Below are positions 17,397 through 26,923 of a DNA stretch of 61,289 nucleotides, piece after piece. The DNA lies in contig CALZIJ010000019.1 in the NCBI GenBank assembly GCA_945787655.1, forward strand, positions 3,666 to 64,954, written 5' to 3'. A model generated the notes under the pieces. The model was not told the origin of the DNA, made no database searches, and saw nothing but the letters and a program-made list of their open reading frames with translations. Source of the DNA: Nitrospiria bacterium. Its GTDB lineage: Bacteria > Nitrospirota > Nitrospiria > SBBL01 > JAADHI01. Positions within the stretch are counted from its first letter, which is position 1, and every line of letters starts with the position of its first letter. Position numbers and translations under genes: made by a program.

Positions 17397-18878
17397 ATGA
17401 TGCTTGTCCCATCTTACGAGGGTTTTTGCCAGAAAGCCAAGGAAGGTAATTTAATCCCTGTTTTTCGGGAGATTGTTGCCGATTGCGAAACCCCTGTTTC
17501 GGCTTTTTTAAAAATCCGGGACGGCGCTTATCCTTATCTTCTTGAATCCGTCGAAGGGGGAGAGAAATGGGGGCGGTATTCTTTCCTTGGCGCCAATCCC
17601 TCAATCACGATTAAAGGCGAAGGAGCACGGGTGACCGTCTGGCGAAAAGGAGCCGGCGAAGAGGTGATCACCAGTCAGCAGCCGCTGCTTGTCCTCAGAA
17701 AATTACTGGCGGAATACAAGCCGGTCGAAATGGAAGGTCTGCCCCGTTTTTTTGGCGGCGCGGTGGGGTATTTGGGATACGACATGGTCCGGTTTTTTGA
17801 ACCGGTTCAGCTTCGCCATCCCGCCAAGACGGCACCGGATTTCTTTTTTCTTTTTACAGACACGTTGTTGATTTTTGATAATGTGCGGCACCGGATCAAG
17901 GTTGTGTCGAATGCCTTCATTGAAAATGGAGATTTGAAAACAGCCTATGACCAGGCCCTTGGAAAAATTGATTCAATGATTGCCTGTTTAAATCAACCGC
18001 TCAAACTGGCCCCGCCAATACAGAATCAAAGCTCTGAAAAAAAACCGGTTTCAAACGTGACGCGGGATGACTTTAAAAAAAGTGTTTTAAGGGCAAAGGA
18101 TTATATTCAGGCAGGTGATATTTTTCAGGTTCAAATTTCCCAACGGTTTTCAGTGGCGTTGGAGGCTGATCCCTTTATGGTTTATCGTGCCTTGAGAAGT
18201 ATCAATCCGTCGCCGTATATGTTTTATCTTGAAATGGGGGAAACACGTCTTGTCGGGACTTCTCCTGAGGTGCTTGTCCGCCTCGAAGGCAAGAAGGTCG
18301 AAACCCGCCCTATCGCAGGCACACGCCGCCGAGGCAGAACCCCTGAGGAAGATGAAGCCATGGAAGTGGATTTGCTTGCCGATCCGAAAGAGAGGGCAGA
18401 GCATGTCATGCTGATTGATTTGGGGAGGAACGACGTTGGCCGCGTTGCAAAATATAATACGGTCGAAGCCAATGAACTGATGGTGATTGAACGCTATTCG
18501 CACGTGATGCACATCGTTTCAAATGTCATTGGCGAATTGCAGGATGGAAAGGACGCATTTGATGTACTTGCCGCCTGTTTTCCGGCAGGAACTGTGACCG
18601 GCGCTCCTAAAATCCGCGCCATGGAAATTATAGACGAACTGGAGACAGAGAGCCGTTCGCTTTATGCCGGTGCGGTAGGATACTTCAGCTTTCAAGGCAA
18701 TATGGATACATGCATTACCATCCGGACCATTGTGATTGAAGGGAATCAGGCCACCGTACAGGCGGCGGCAGGGATCGTGGCCGATTCTGATCCTGACCGG
18801 GAATATGAGGAAACTGTGAATAAAGCCAAAGGGATGCTCGCGGCGATCAAACTGGCTGAGAACGGATTGGTAGCTTAA
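17397..18878 (+). CDS. trpE: anthranilate synthase component I
   Basis: A 493-residue enzyme that converts chorismate to anthranilate with ammonia from TrpG, the first step of tryptophan synthesis. The N-terminal part keeps LLESVEGGEKWGRYSFLG near residue 50, which holds the LLES segment of the tryptophan feedback site. The chorismate-binding part has FQVQISQRF, NPSPYMFYLE, GTSPEVLVRLEG, RPIAGTRRRG, HVMLIDLGRNDVGRV and FPAGTVTGAPKIRAMEII. Two adjacent ATGs (17397, 17400) could start it. First gene of the operon; trpG follows after 9 bases. Confidence 0.97.
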   Translation: MMLVPSYEGFCQKAKEGNLIPVFREIVADCETPVSAFLKIRDGAYPYLLESVEGGEKWGRYSFLGANPSITIKGEGARVTVWRKGAGEEVITSQQPLLVLRKLLAEYKPVEMEGLPRFFGGAVGYLGYDMVRFFEPVQLRHPAKTAPDFFFLFTDTLLIFDNVRHRIKVVSNAFIENGDLKTAYDQALGKIDSMIACLNQPLKLAPPIQNQSSEKKPVSNVTRDDFKKSVLRAKDYIQAGDIFQVQISQRFSVALEADPFMVYRALRSINPSPYMFYLEMGETRLVGTSPEVLVRLEGKKVETRPIAGTRRRGRTPEEDEAMEVDLLADPKERAEHVMLIDLGRNDVGRVAKYNTVEANELMVIERYSHVMHIVSNVIGELQDGKDAFDVLAACFPAGTVTGAPKIRAMEIIDELETESRSLYAGAVGYFSFQGNMDTCITIRTIVIEGNQATVQAAAGIVADSDPDREYEETVNKAKGMLAAIKLAENGLVA

Positions 18879-18887
18879 AGCGTAGAG

Positions 18888-19466
18888 ATGATACTTGTTA
18901 TTGACAACTACGATTCCTTTACCTATAACCTGGTGCAGTATCTGGGAGAATTAGGGGGAGAGATCAAGGTTTACCGCAATGATCAAATCACAGTGGCTGA
19001 GATTGAAGCACTTCGACCGGATCAAATCGTCATATCTCCTGGCCCCGGCCGCCCGGAAGATGCGGGTATTTCTATCGAAATCGTACAGAAGCTAGGCGGG
19101 CATATTCCAGTACTCGGCGTTTGTCTTGGGCACCAAGCGATTGGAGAGGCATTCGGGGGAGAAATTATTTGCGCGGACCGGTTAATGCACGGTAAAACGT
19201 CCATGATTTCACATGACAATAAAACCATTTTTTCTAAATTACCCCAACCCTTTGAAGCAACAAGATATCATTCATTGATTGTGCGAAAAGAAAGTTTACC
19301 GGATGTATTTAAAATTTCTGCCTGGACAGACCAGGGAGAGATTATGGGGATCCGGCACTTGACTCTCCCCATTGAAGGGGTGCAGTTTCATCCGGAATCC
19401 ATACTTACAAGTGCGGGGAAGGACTTGTTGAAAAATTTTATGTATCAAAACGAATTAGAAAAATAA
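18888..19466 (+). CDS. trpG: anthranilate synthase component II (glutamine amidotransferase)
   Basis: A 192-residue class I glutamine amidotransferase that supplies ammonia to TrpE. It begins MILVIDNYDSFTYNLVQYL, has ISPGPGRPEDAG near residue 50, the nucleophile Cys in GVCLGHQAIGEAFGG near 80, and the catalytic His-Glu in QFHPESI near 172. The same protein may also serve p-aminobenzoate synthesis in organisms without a separate pabA. Confidence 0.95.
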   Translation: MILVIDNYDSFTYNLVQYLGELGGEIKVYRNDQITVAEIEALRPDQIVISPGPGRPEDAGISIEIVQKLGGHIPVLGVCLGHQAIGEAFGGEIICADRLMHGKTSMISHDNKTIFSKLPQPFEATRYHSLIVRKESLPDVFKISAWTDQGEIMGIRHLTLPIEGVQFHPESILTSAGKDLLKNFMYQNELEK

Positions 19467-19527
19467 ATAGAATAGTGTGCTGAATCAAGGAAAGTTCCAT
19501 CTAAAATTTAACCATGGAGAAGACGCA

Positions 19528-19728
19528 ATGGCAATGTCTAAAATACCGTTAAAAAAAGACAGTTCTGAAGTGTTTTTGTATGAAACCAGGAAGGCTTTTT
19601 TTGAAGCCTTGATCCGGGAGCAAATGATGGACCAGGCATTGAATGCGTCTTCGGACAGGACCAGGACCGACAAAGCGGATATTCTCAATCTCAGGCAATT
19701 TAATGCCTGTCTTTTTTTATCGAATTAA
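19528..19728 (+). CDS. small ORF of unknown function within the trp operon
   Basis: A 66-residue frame between trpG and trpD, starting MAMSKIPLKKDSSEVFLYE behind GGAG. No Trp codon is present, so it is not an ordinary trp leader peptide. Its last codons pass through a terminator-like hairpin and T-run, which is unusual for a real gene end. It may be a small protein, a chance frame in an attenuator region, or a relic. Confidence 0.35.
   Translation: MAMSKIPLKKDSSEVFLYETRKAFFEALIREQMMDQALNASSDRTRTDKADILNLRQFNACLFLSN
19692..19718 (+). terminator. terminator-like hairpin between trpG and trpD
   Basis: CAGGCA and TGCCTG form a 6-base stem with a 6-base loop, followed within two bases by seven Ts. 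It lies inside the operon, 53 bases before trpD, so it may act as an internal attenuator or processing site that lowers expression of trpDCFBA relative to trpEG. Confidence 0.55.
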
Positions 19729-19770
19729 ATAATATGAATTTAAGCAGGGTCGACTAAAAGGAGTGTTTGA

Positions 19771-20787
19771 GTGATCAAAGAAGCCATCCAAAAGCTTGTC
19801 GATGGTATTGATTTGAGAACAAGCGAAGCAGAGCAGGTCATGCGCGAAATTATGGAAGGGATGGCGACCCCGGCTCAAATCGCAGCGTATATGACAGCGC
19901 TCAGAATGAAGGGGGAGACAGTTGATGAAATTACCGGATCGGCCCGGGTGATGCGTGAAAAAGCCGTACAGGTGCGTGTGGATGACCCCTTGGTGGTCGA
20001 TACCTGCGGCACCGGTGGTGACAAACTCAATACCTTTAATATCTCAACAACAGTGGCTTTTGTTGTGGCGGGCGGCGGCGTCACGGTTGCAAAACATGGG
20101 AACCGTTCCGTTTCCAGTGCCTGTGGAAGTGCCGATGTGCTTAAGGCATTGGGGGTTACCATTGATCTTTCTCCAGAGATTGTCGGAGACTGCATTAACG
20201 AGATTGGCATCGGGTTTCTCTTTGCCCCTTTGTATCACGGTGCGATGAAACATGCAGTGCTTCCCCGGCAAGAGACCGGCATTCGAACCATTTTTAATAT
20301 CCTTGGCCCGCTGACCAATCCTGCCGGGGCTTCAATCCAGGTTCTTGGTGTCTTTTCGGCCAAGTTCACTGATTTAATGGCCCAGGTGTTGGTCAAGCTG
20401 GGTTCCAAACACTGTTTTATTGTGCATGGCATGGACGGTCTGGATGAAATTACAATCTCAGGCAAAAGCAGAATCTCCGAGGGCAAGGGCGGTCGGGTCG
20501 CCACATACTTTATTGAACCGAAAAATTTTCACCTTAAAGAAGGTGACTTGAAAGATTTAGTCGGGGGCACTGCGGAAACCAATGCCGCAATTCTTCAATC
20601 CATCCTTCGCGGGGAAAAAGGGGAAAAACGTCATGTGGTCCTTATGAATGCTGCCCCTGCTTTTGTGGCTGCGGGAAAGGCCAAAAACCTTCAGGAGGGC
20701 TTCACGATGGCAGAGGAATCCATCGATTCCGGCAGGGCCATGATGAAGCTGGAGCAGCTTTGCAAAATCACGCAAAAGAAAGCATGA
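19771..20787 (+). CDS. trpD: anthranilate phosphoribosyltransferase
   Basis: A 338-residue enzyme that joins anthranilate to PRPP. Key motifs: CGTGGDKLNTFNIST near residue 75 (PRPP and Mg binding), KHGNRSVSSACGSADVL near 105, and GPLTNPAG near 170. The start is GTG at 19771 with AAAAGGAG upstream. Length is typical. trpC follows after 10 bases. Confidence 0.96.
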   Translation: MIKEAIQKLVDGIDLRTSEAEQVMREIMEGMATPAQIAAYMTALRMKGETVDEITGSARVMREKAVQVRVDDPLVVDTCGTGGDKLNTFNISTTVAFVVAGGGVTVAKHGNRSVSSACGSADVLKALGVTIDLSPEIVGDCINEIGIGFLFAPLYHGAMKHAVLPRQETGIRTIFNILGPLTNPAGASIQVLGVFSAKFTDLMAQVLVKLGSKHCFIVHGMDGLDEITISGKSRISEGKGGRVATYFIEPKNFHLKEGDLKDLVGGTAETNAAILQSILRGEKGEKRHVVLMNAAPAFVAAGKAKNLQEGFTMAEESIDSGRAMMKLEQLCKITQKKA

Positions 20788-20797
20788 CCCTGATTCA

Positions 20798-21583
20798 ATG
20801 AATTTATTAACACAGGTTGTGACTGAAAAACGGACCGCACTGGATCGTAGAAAGTCTCGCGCCTATACGCAGGAAATTCGCTCCAAAGTTTCAGATGCGG
20901 ATACCACCCGGGGCTTTGGTGGCGTCTTGAGGCGGGAATCGGGCCGACTCCCCAAACTGATTGCAGAGCTAAAAAAAGCGTCTCCCTCCAAAGGCATTAT
21001 CCGGGAAGATTTTCACCCTGTAGAAATTGCTCAAATATATGAAAACGGCGGCGCATCGGCGCTCTCCGTCTTAACTGAAGAACGCTATTTTCTGGGCAGC
21101 CCGGATTATCTGGGTGAAATTCGTCAAAAAGTCTCACTGCCCATCCTTCAAAAAGACTTCATTATTGATGAAATCCAGGTCTATGAAGCACGTGCCTGGG
21201 GTGCCGACGCCATCCTTTTAATCGCCGCTATTTTAGAAGTGAACCAGATCAAGGATTATTTTGATCTGGCCCGGGATCTTTCTCTGGATGTGCTGGTTGA
21301 AATTCATTCAGAAAAAGAATTGGCGCGTGTGGCTGAATGGGCGCCGATTCTTGGGATCAACAATCGGGATTTAACGACCTTTGAAACAAGCCTGGAAACG
21401 ACATTTCGTATTTTACCTGAAGTTCCAGCAGACTGCATCATTGTCAGCGAAAGCGGCATTCGTACACAGGAAGAGCTGGTTCGTCTTTCAGAAGCCGGAG
21501 TCCATGCGGTACTGATTGGAGAAACTCTCATGGCTTCGGAAAAGATTGAAGCGCAGTTAAAGGCCCTCATGGGTGATGGATGA
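20798..21583 (+). CDS. trpC: indole-3-glycerol phosphate synthase
   Basis: A 261-residue TIM-barrel enzyme that closes the indole ring. Motifs: IAELKKASPSKGIIREDF near residue 53 (catalytic Lys, phosphate site), GASALSVLTEERYFLGS near 85, LQKDFIIDEIQVYEA near 115, LGINNRDLTTF near 185 and SESGI near 213. Its stop overlaps the trpF start by ATGA. Confidence 0.96.
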   Translation: MNLLTQVVTEKRTALDRRKSRAYTQEIRSKVSDADTTRGFGGVLRRESGRLPKLIAELKKASPSKGIIREDFHPVEIAQIYENGGASALSVLTEERYFLGSPDYLGEIRQKVSLPILQKDFIIDEIQVYEARAWGADAILLIAAILEVNQIKDYFDLARDLSLDVLVEIHSEKELARVAEWAPILGINNRDLTTFETSLETTFRILPEVPADCIIVSESGIRTQEELVRLSEAGVHAVLIGETLMASEKIEAQLKALMGDG

Positions 21584-22212
21584 AAGTCAAAATATGCGGG
21601 ATAACCTGTTTGGAAGATGCCCTTGCCGCCGTCGAATACGGTGCAGATGCGATCGGTTTTGTTTTTGCTCCTGACAGTCCGAGAAAGGTTTCGGTTGAAC
21701 GGGCGCATCATATCATTTCCAAACTCCCCCCTTTTATCACCACCGTCGGTCTATTAACAGGCGGCGACAAAGCCGAGATTAATGATATGGTTTGGAAAAG
21801 TGGTCTTGATATGATTCAGTTTCACGGTGATTTCAAAACGTCTATTCTTCAGTCTTTTTCCAATCGTGCCATCCAGGTTGTTAAAATAAAGGACGCGGCC
21901 TCACTGGATAGCGTCTCTTCGGTGTCCGCGCGCGCGGTTTTACTGGATACCTATCATGAAAAAGTGGCGGGTGGCAGCGGACATTCTTTCCATTGGGAAA
22001 TCGCGAAAAAAGCAGCGCCGCTTGGGAAAATAATACTCGCAGGCGGACTGACCCCGGACAATGTACAAACCGCTATTCGGCAAGGTCAGCCATACGCGGT
22101 CGATGTCAGCAGCGGTGTTGAGGCTGAACAGGGGAAAAAGGATTTTAATAAAATGAAACGATTTATCCAGGCCGCCAAGGAAATGGAGGCAGACCTTGCA
22201 ATTGCCGAATAA
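21580..22212 (+). CDS. trpF: phosphoribosylanthranilate isomerase
   Basis: A 210-residue TIM-barrel isomerase. The start [23 protein letters not shown] includes the conserved catalytic Cys in [21 protein letters not shown] and [14 protein letters not shown] with the catalytic Asp are present, as is the phosphate site [10 protein letters not shown] and VDVSSGVE. Coupled to trpC by a 4-base overlap; trpB starts within its last codons. Confidence 0.96.
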   Translation: MKVKICGITCLEDALAAVEYGADAIGFVFAPDSPRKVSVERAHHIISKLPPFITTVGLLTGGDKAEINDMVWKSGLDMIQFHGDFKTSILQSFSNRAIQVVKIKDAASLDSVSSVSARAVLLDTYHEKVAGGSGHSFHWEIAKKAAPLGKIILAGGLTPDNVQTAIRQGQPYAVDVSSGVEAEQGKKDFNKMKRFIQAAKEMEADLAIAE

Positions 22213-23407
22213 AAAAGGCCGTTTTGGTCCCTATGGAGGGCGGTATGTTGCAGAAACCCTGATGCCTGCATTATTGGAACTGGAAGAAGTCTATCAGTCT
22301 GTCCGGCGGAAACCGGCTTTTAAAAAGCAATTGTCGGAGCAGTTGAAACACTATGTGGGGCGGCCGACCTCACTCTACTTTGCCGAACGTTTGACAGCGC
22401 ATTTTGGTGGTCCCAAAATATATCTCAAACGGGAAGACCTTTGTCATACCGGCGCGCATAAAATAAACAACACCATCGGGCAAATTCTACTTACGCAAGA
22501 GATGGGGAAAAAACGGGTGATCGCAGAAACTGGTGCGGGACAGCACGGGGTGGCTGTGGCCACCGTTGCAGCACGGGCGGGTTTGGAGTGCGAGGTGTAC
22601 ATGGGTACGGAAGACATGGCGCGTCAGGCCCTGAATGTCATTCGCATGCGCATGTTGGGCGCCAAAGTCACCGGAGTGGATACGGGCAGCCGGACCTTAA
22701 AAGATGCGATCAGCGAGGCCTTGCGGGATTGGACTGCCAATGTCCGGGATACCCATTATATTCTGGGCTCTGTGTTGGGACCGCATCCTTATCCGATGAT
22801 GATCCGTGATTTTCAATCGGTCATTGGACAGGAAGCACGGCAGCAAATTATGAGGATGGAGGGGAAATTACCGGACTTGCTCATTGCCTGTGTCGGCGGC
22901 GGGAGTAATGCGATTGGTTTGTTTTATCCTTTTCTTTCTGACGATTCCGTCAAAATGATGGGTGTGGAGGCCGGAGGGATGGGGACAAAGAGCGGTAAAC
23001 ACGCCGCCCGGTTTGCCACCGGCTCGGTTGGTGTCTTGCAGGGGACGATGACCGTGTTACTGCAAAACGCCAATGGTCAAATTTTACCGACACATTCTAT
23101 TTCGGCGGGGCTGGATTATGCCGCCGTCGGGCCGGAACACTGTTATTATCATGACAATGGCCGGATTGACTACACCTCGGTTACAGACGATGAGGCGCTC
23201 GCGGCTTTCCATTTGTTATCAGCCCAGGAAGGGATTATCCCGGCCTTGGAATCCTCACATGCCATTGCACAGCTCAGTAAAATGGCTTCATCTTATAAGG
23301 ATGACCAGATTATTATGATTAACCTCTCCGGCCGGGGGGATAAAGATGTGCATCAGGTTTCTGAAATTATGGGGTGGACCGGGTCCGTTACCGGAGAGAA
23401 AACATAA
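22196..23407 (+). CDS. trpB: tryptophan synthase beta chain
   Basis: A 403-residue PLP enzyme (TrpB1 type) that makes tryptophan from indole and serine. [15 protein letters not shown] opens it; the PLP Lys is in [13 protein letters not shown] near residue 87, the [11 protein letters not shown] loop near 110, the phosphate-binding GGGSNAIG near 232, and the end carries NLSGRGDKD. The start appears to be TTG at 22196, behind GGAGG, overlapping trpF by 17 bases. No ATG is available before the conserved region. Confidence 0.95.
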   Translation: MQLPNKKGRFGPYGGRYVAETLMPALLELEEVYQSVRRKPAFKKQLSEQLKHYVGRPTSLYFAERLTAHFGGPKIYLKREDLCHTGAHKINNTIGQILLTQEMGKKRVIAETGAGQHGVAVATVAARAGLECEVYMGTEDMARQALNVIRMRMLGAKVTGVDTGSRTLKDAISEALRDWTANVRDTHYILGSVLGPHPYPMMIRDFQSVIGQEARQQIMRMEGKLPDLLIACVGGGSNAIGLFYPFLSDDSVKMMGVEAGGMGTKSGKHAARFATGSVGVLQGTMTVLLQNANGQILPTHSISAGLDYAAVGPEHCYYHDNGRIDYTSVTDDEALAAFHLLSAQEGIIPALESSHAIAQLSKMASSYKDDQIIMINLSGRGDKDVHQVSEIMGWTGSVTGEKT

Positions 23408-24214
23408 ATGAGCCGGATAGAAGCCACGATAAAAAATATTCGAGTGGTCCGGGAAAAGGCCCTGATCGCCTATGTTATGGCAGGTGATCCCACTTTGAAA
23501 GAAAGCATCGAGATTGTACTGGAAGTAGAACGCGCCGGGGCAGACATGATTGAAATCGGTGTGCCGTTTTCGGATCCGATCGCGGATGGCCCCACCATTC
23601 AGAAAGCCGCGGATCGGGCACTGTTAAATGATGTATCGATGGCAGACGTCATGAATATGGTAAAGACCTTAAGGAAAGAGACAAAGATTCCTTTGATTTT
23701 GATGTCCTACTGTAATCCTATTCTGGCATATGGCTTGACAGATTTTTTTAAAGATGCCCGGCAAGCGGGGGTCAATGGCGTCATTGTTCCCGATTTACCG
23801 CCCGAAGAGGCCAAACCCTTTTTACCCCTTGCAAGGAAACATTTAATTGATCTGATTTTTTTAGTCGCGCCGACATCAACGCCTGACCGGGTTCAAAAAA
23901 TTTTAAAAGCAGGCAGCGGTTTTGTGTATTATGTCCCGCTAACCGGCGTAACCGGTTCGAAACTCACCGGAAAGGACAGCATTCAAAAGCGGATTAAAGA
24001 TTTAAAAACACTGACGGACCGACCCGTTGCGGCCGGTTTTGGGATTTCAACCCCTGAAGACGCCGAATGTATCGGGAGTGCCGCGGATGGGGTGATTGTA
24101 GGTAGTGCGCTGGTTAAGATTATAGGATCCGCCTCGGAAAACCCGGATTATTTCAATGAGTTGAGCGCCTTTGTTTCCTCCCTCAAATCGGCTCTGAAGC
24201 CCTCTCTGGAATAA
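23408..24214 (+). CDS. trpA: tryptophan synthase alpha chain
   Basis: A 268-residue TIM-barrel lyase that releases indole from indole-3-glycerol phosphate and passes it to TrpB. The catalytic Glu is in IEIGVPFSDPIADGP near residue 50; the Asp is in GVIVPDLPPEEA near 130; VYYVPLTGVTGSK and VAAGFGIST follow. It begins directly after the trpB stop and is the last trp gene. Confidence 0.96.
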   Translation: MSRIEATIKNIRVVREKALIAYVMAGDPTLKESIEIVLEVERAGADMIEIGVPFSDPIADGPTIQKAADRALLNDVSMADVMNMVKTLRKETKIPLILMSYCNPILAYGLTDFFKDARQAGVNGVIVPDLPPEEAKPFLPLARKHLIDLIFLVAPTSTPDRVQKILKAGSGFVYYVPLTGVTGSKLTGKDSIQKRIKDLKTLTDRPVAAGFGISTPEDAECIGSAADGVIVGSALVKIIGSASENPDYFNELSAFVSSLKSALKPSLE

Positions 24215-24403
24215 GAGCCATCGCGTTTTAGCCTGATTTTGACAATAGGTTAAAAAGGGTGTTCCCCGTTTATTGATTTCCGATCACTTTTCATCAGATG
24301 AACCGATTTTTACCTCTATCGAATTATAATGAAAAGCGGGCTTGGTGTTCCTTATACTGGGTTCGGGTTTACATCGAGACCGTTTTAATATAAAGGGATA
24401 ACA

Positions 24404-25597
24404 ATGGAGAATCTTTTTTCAGACCGGGTTCGGGATGTGCCCCGGTCTTTTATTCGTGAAATTTTAAAAGATGCCCTCGTCCCCGGAACCATTTCTTTTG
24501 CGGGAGGACTTCCAAACCGGAACCTCTTCCCGGTCAAGGAAATTCAGGCGGCGACACAGACTGTTTTTGAGCGTTATGGAAACGACCTCTTTCAATACAG
24601 CGCATCGGAAGGGTTTTTACCGCTTCGGGAGTGGATTGCGCATCGATATAAGGAAAAAGGCCTGGAGGTGCCTGTTGAGCACATTCTGATTACCAGTGGT
24701 TCCCAGCAAGGCCTTGATTTATTGGGAAAAACTGTTTTAAACGAAGGAGATGGGGTCATCATCGAGGAGCCGGGTTACCTGGGTGCGATTCAAGCCTTTA
24801 CTGTGTATCGTCCGAAATTCTTGCCTGTACCGGTTTCAGAAACCGGCATGGAAACTGAACATTTGGAAACCCTTGTCCAGTCTGAAAAAATTAAGTTGAT
24901 CTATACTGTACCTAATTTCCAAAATCCGTCTGGCATTACTTATCCTGAAGAAAACCGGCAGAAAATTGCCCAAATTTTAAAAGGAACAGAAACGGTGTTT
25001 ATTGAAGATGATCCTTACGGGGATTTGCGTTTTTCAAAAAACAAAAACACTTCTTTTTATTCTTTATTGCCGGAGCAGACCGTTCTTTTAGGATCTTTTT
25101 CCAAAATTGTGATCCCTGGTTTTCGCATTGGGTGGATTGTCGCGTCCGAGCCCTTAATGGAAAAACTGGTGGTGGCGAAGCAGGCTGCGGATTTGCACAC
25201 CAACGCATTTTCGCAATGTGTCTTGCATCAGTATGTAAGTGATTATTCTCTCGATGCACATATTAGTAAAATTATTTCCGCATACCGTGGACAGAAAGAA
25301 GTCATGTTAAAGAGTATTTTGAAGCATTTCCCTGAAGAAGTTTCTTGCACCCGCCCGGAGGGCGGTATGTTTTTATGGGTGACGCTGCCCAAGAGACTGG
25401 CCGCGCTTGATTTATTTGATCTTGCAGTGAAAGATAAAGTGGTCTTTGTGCCCGGTGATCCCTTTTATATTGGCCAAACAAACGTACATACCCTGCGTCT
25501 GAACTTTTCTTGTTCGGATGCCGAGACCATCGAAACAGGCATTTTACGCCTTTCAAAGGCCATCAAAAAGATGCTTTCAGGCCGGTCTGTGCAATGA
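24404..25597 (+). CDS. PLP-dependent aminotransferase (2-aminoadipate transaminase/LysN-like)
   Basis: A 397-residue fold type I aminotransferase of the class that includes LysN/AadAT and the catalytic part of MocR regulators. No DNA-binding domain is present, so it is a plain enzyme. Motifs: FAGGLPNRNLFP near residue 32 (hinge loop of this group), TSGSQQGLDLLGK near 102, VPNFQNPSG near 170, DDPYGDLRF near 203, and the PLP Lys in GSFSKIVIPGFRIGW near 230. Probable substrates are aromatic or alpha-aminoadipate-type amino acids; the position after trp makes an aromatic substrate attractive but unproven. A TATAAT sits about 75 bases upstream without a good -35. Overlaps the GNAT frame by ATGA. 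Confidence 0.88.
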   Translation: MENLFSDRVRDVPRSFIREILKDALVPGTISFAGGLPNRNLFPVKEIQAATQTVFERYGNDLFQYSASEGFLPLREWIAHRYKEKGLEVPVEHILITSGSQQGLDLLGKTVLNEGDGVIIEEPGYLGAIQAFTVYRPKFLPVPVSETGMETEHLETLVQSEKIKLIYTVPNFQNPSGITYPEENRQKIAQILKGTETVFIEDDPYGDLRFSKNKNTSFYSLLPEQTVLLGSFSKIVIPGFRIGWIVASEPLMEKLVVAKQAADLHTNAFSQCVLHQYVSDYSLDAHISKIISAYRGQKEVMLKSILKHFPEEVSCTRPEGGMFLWVTLPKRLAALDLFDLAVKDKVVFVPGDPFYIGQTNVHTLRLNFSCSDAETIETGILRLSKAIKKMLSGRSVQ

Positions 25598-26016
25598 AGA
25601 CCCGGATGAGGCAAGGGAATTGGGAAGCATTAGCACCCTATGCGCGGTCTATCCGGGAGGCGGTTTTTATCCAGGAGCAGGGGGTGTCTGCTGACTTGGA
25701 AGATGACGGGAAGGATGGGGGATTAAATCATGAGGTTATTTTTAAATGAGAAACTCCTGCCGCCACGGGGCGCCTTGATTTAAAAGGCAAAATTGGCCGA
25801 GTTGCAGTCTTGCGTCAATATCGCCGCTGCGGCATGGGTTCACTTGTGATGAATGCACTCGAAGGGATAGCGAAAAGCAAGGGATTAGAGACCGTGTCGG
25901 TGCATGCGCAAACGGCAGTGATTCCCTTTTATCAAAAACTGGGTTACGAGCTTTCAGGGGAAGAATTTATAGAGGCTGGTATCCCGCACCGAAGTATGCT
26001 CAAAAAACTAATATAA
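25594..26016 (+). pseudogene. GNAT family N-acetyltransferase, interrupted by one TGA
   Basis: The frame starts with an ATGA overlap at the end of the aminotransferase gene and reads FIQEQGVSADLE near residue 27, a typical GNAT start (EEQGVP..LE), then meets TGA at 25747. The same frame goes on ETPAATGRLDLKGKIGRVAVL, then RQYRRCGMGSLVM (the acetyl-CoA loop) and HAQTAVIPFYQKLGY to a natural stop. One base change restores an intact protein of about 140 residues; a GGA to TGA change would fit. The N-terminal 51 residues alone cannot bind acetyl-CoA. Confidence 0.85.
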
Positions 26017-26034
26017 AGGAATTCTAAATAATTT

Positions 26035-26739
26035 ATGAACAGCTCGATCCAAATGATCCCATTTTTGAAACTCGCACTCGCCTTTTTGCCAGCCATCGTG
26101 GTGGTCCTCATTTATTACCGCTGGTCTCTGGATTTTCGTGATGCAATTTATGCTATTTCCAGGATGTTGGGCCAATTATTGTTGGTGGGATATTTTTTAG
26201 CGTTCATTTTTGAATCGGATAATGCGTTTATAGTGCTGTTGGTTTTAAGCGTCATGGTGGTGGCTTCAAGCTGGATTGCGCTTCGTTTAATGAAGCTTGA
26301 ACGAAAAGGTCTATTCTTCAAGGCTTTTTTTGCTATTTTAGTGAGTGGCGGACTGACCTTGGTTTTGGTGACGCAAGGTGTGCTGGATTTAACTCCCTGG
26401 TATACCCCGCGTTTCCTGATCCCCTTGGCCGGGATGATTTTTTCTCAGGCAATGAATAGTGTGTCCCTTGCCGCCGAACGCATGCGGGCGGAAACAGACA
26501 GCGGACGGGAGTACATCGCAGCGCGCGGTATTGCGCTTAGGGCTTCGCTGATTCCAATTACCAATTCACTTTTTGCTGTGGGACTAGTGTCCCTGCCCGG
26601 TATGATGACAGGGCAAATTCTTTCCGGCGTCTCTCCCCTGATCGCTGTGCGGTACCAGGTGATGGTAATGTGCATGGTTTACGGGGCCTCCGGCATGGCT
26701 GCTGCCCTGTTTTTACGTTTCATTAAACCGAGACCTTGA
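26035..26739 (+). CDS. fetB: FetB-like ABC transporter permease (UPF0014)
   Basis: A 234-residue membrane protein with about seven hydrophobic segments, matching the UPF0014/YbbM (FetB) family. Diagnostic stretches are MNSVSLAAERMRAE near residue 140, IAARGIALRASLIPITNSLFAVGLVSLPG near 160 (in pieces ARGIALRASLIP and VGLVSLPGMMTGQIL) and YQVMVMCMVYG near 212. In E. coli FetB works with the ATPase FetA in iron export. No FetA-type ATPase gene lies next to it here. It may use an ATPase encoded elsewhere. Confidence 0.85.
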   Translation: MNSSIQMIPFLKLALAFLPAIVVVLIYYRWSLDFRDAIYAISRMLGQLLLVGYFLAFIFESDNAFIVLLVLSVMVVASSWIALRLMKLERKGLFFKAFFAILVSGGLTLVLVTQGVLDLTPWYTPRFLIPLAGMIFSQAMNSVSLAAERMRAETDSGREYIAARGIALRASLIPITNSLFAVGLVSLPGMMTGQILSGVSPLIAVRYQVMVMCMVYGASGMAAALFLRFIKPRP

Positions 26740-26923
26740 AAAAACCATGTAAACCGAAGGCAAAGGTTAAGCGGGAGACATCAGACATGAAGACTTTGTG
26801 TGAACAGGTCCTAAACGCGCTGGATGAGGAGGGCCCAGTGCGATGATATGCCAAAAACTAGTCTTTTAAAATACCAACAATGGAAACAAAAAAAAGCGGC
26901 ATGATCTTTCCTGTAGGTATATA

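Noticed and set aside
4514-25749. TGA read as an amino acid (recoding) to explain the thiolase and GNAT stops
   Set aside because: TGA is an ordinary stop in many overlaps here (ATGA at msrA/msrB, trpC/trpF, symporter pair), the thiolase also has TAG, and I see no Sec insertion hairpin.
26787-26851. Tiny plus-strand frame after the FetB-like gene
   Set aside because: Fewer than 20 codons, no ribosome site; it could be a gene remnant but nothing supports it.
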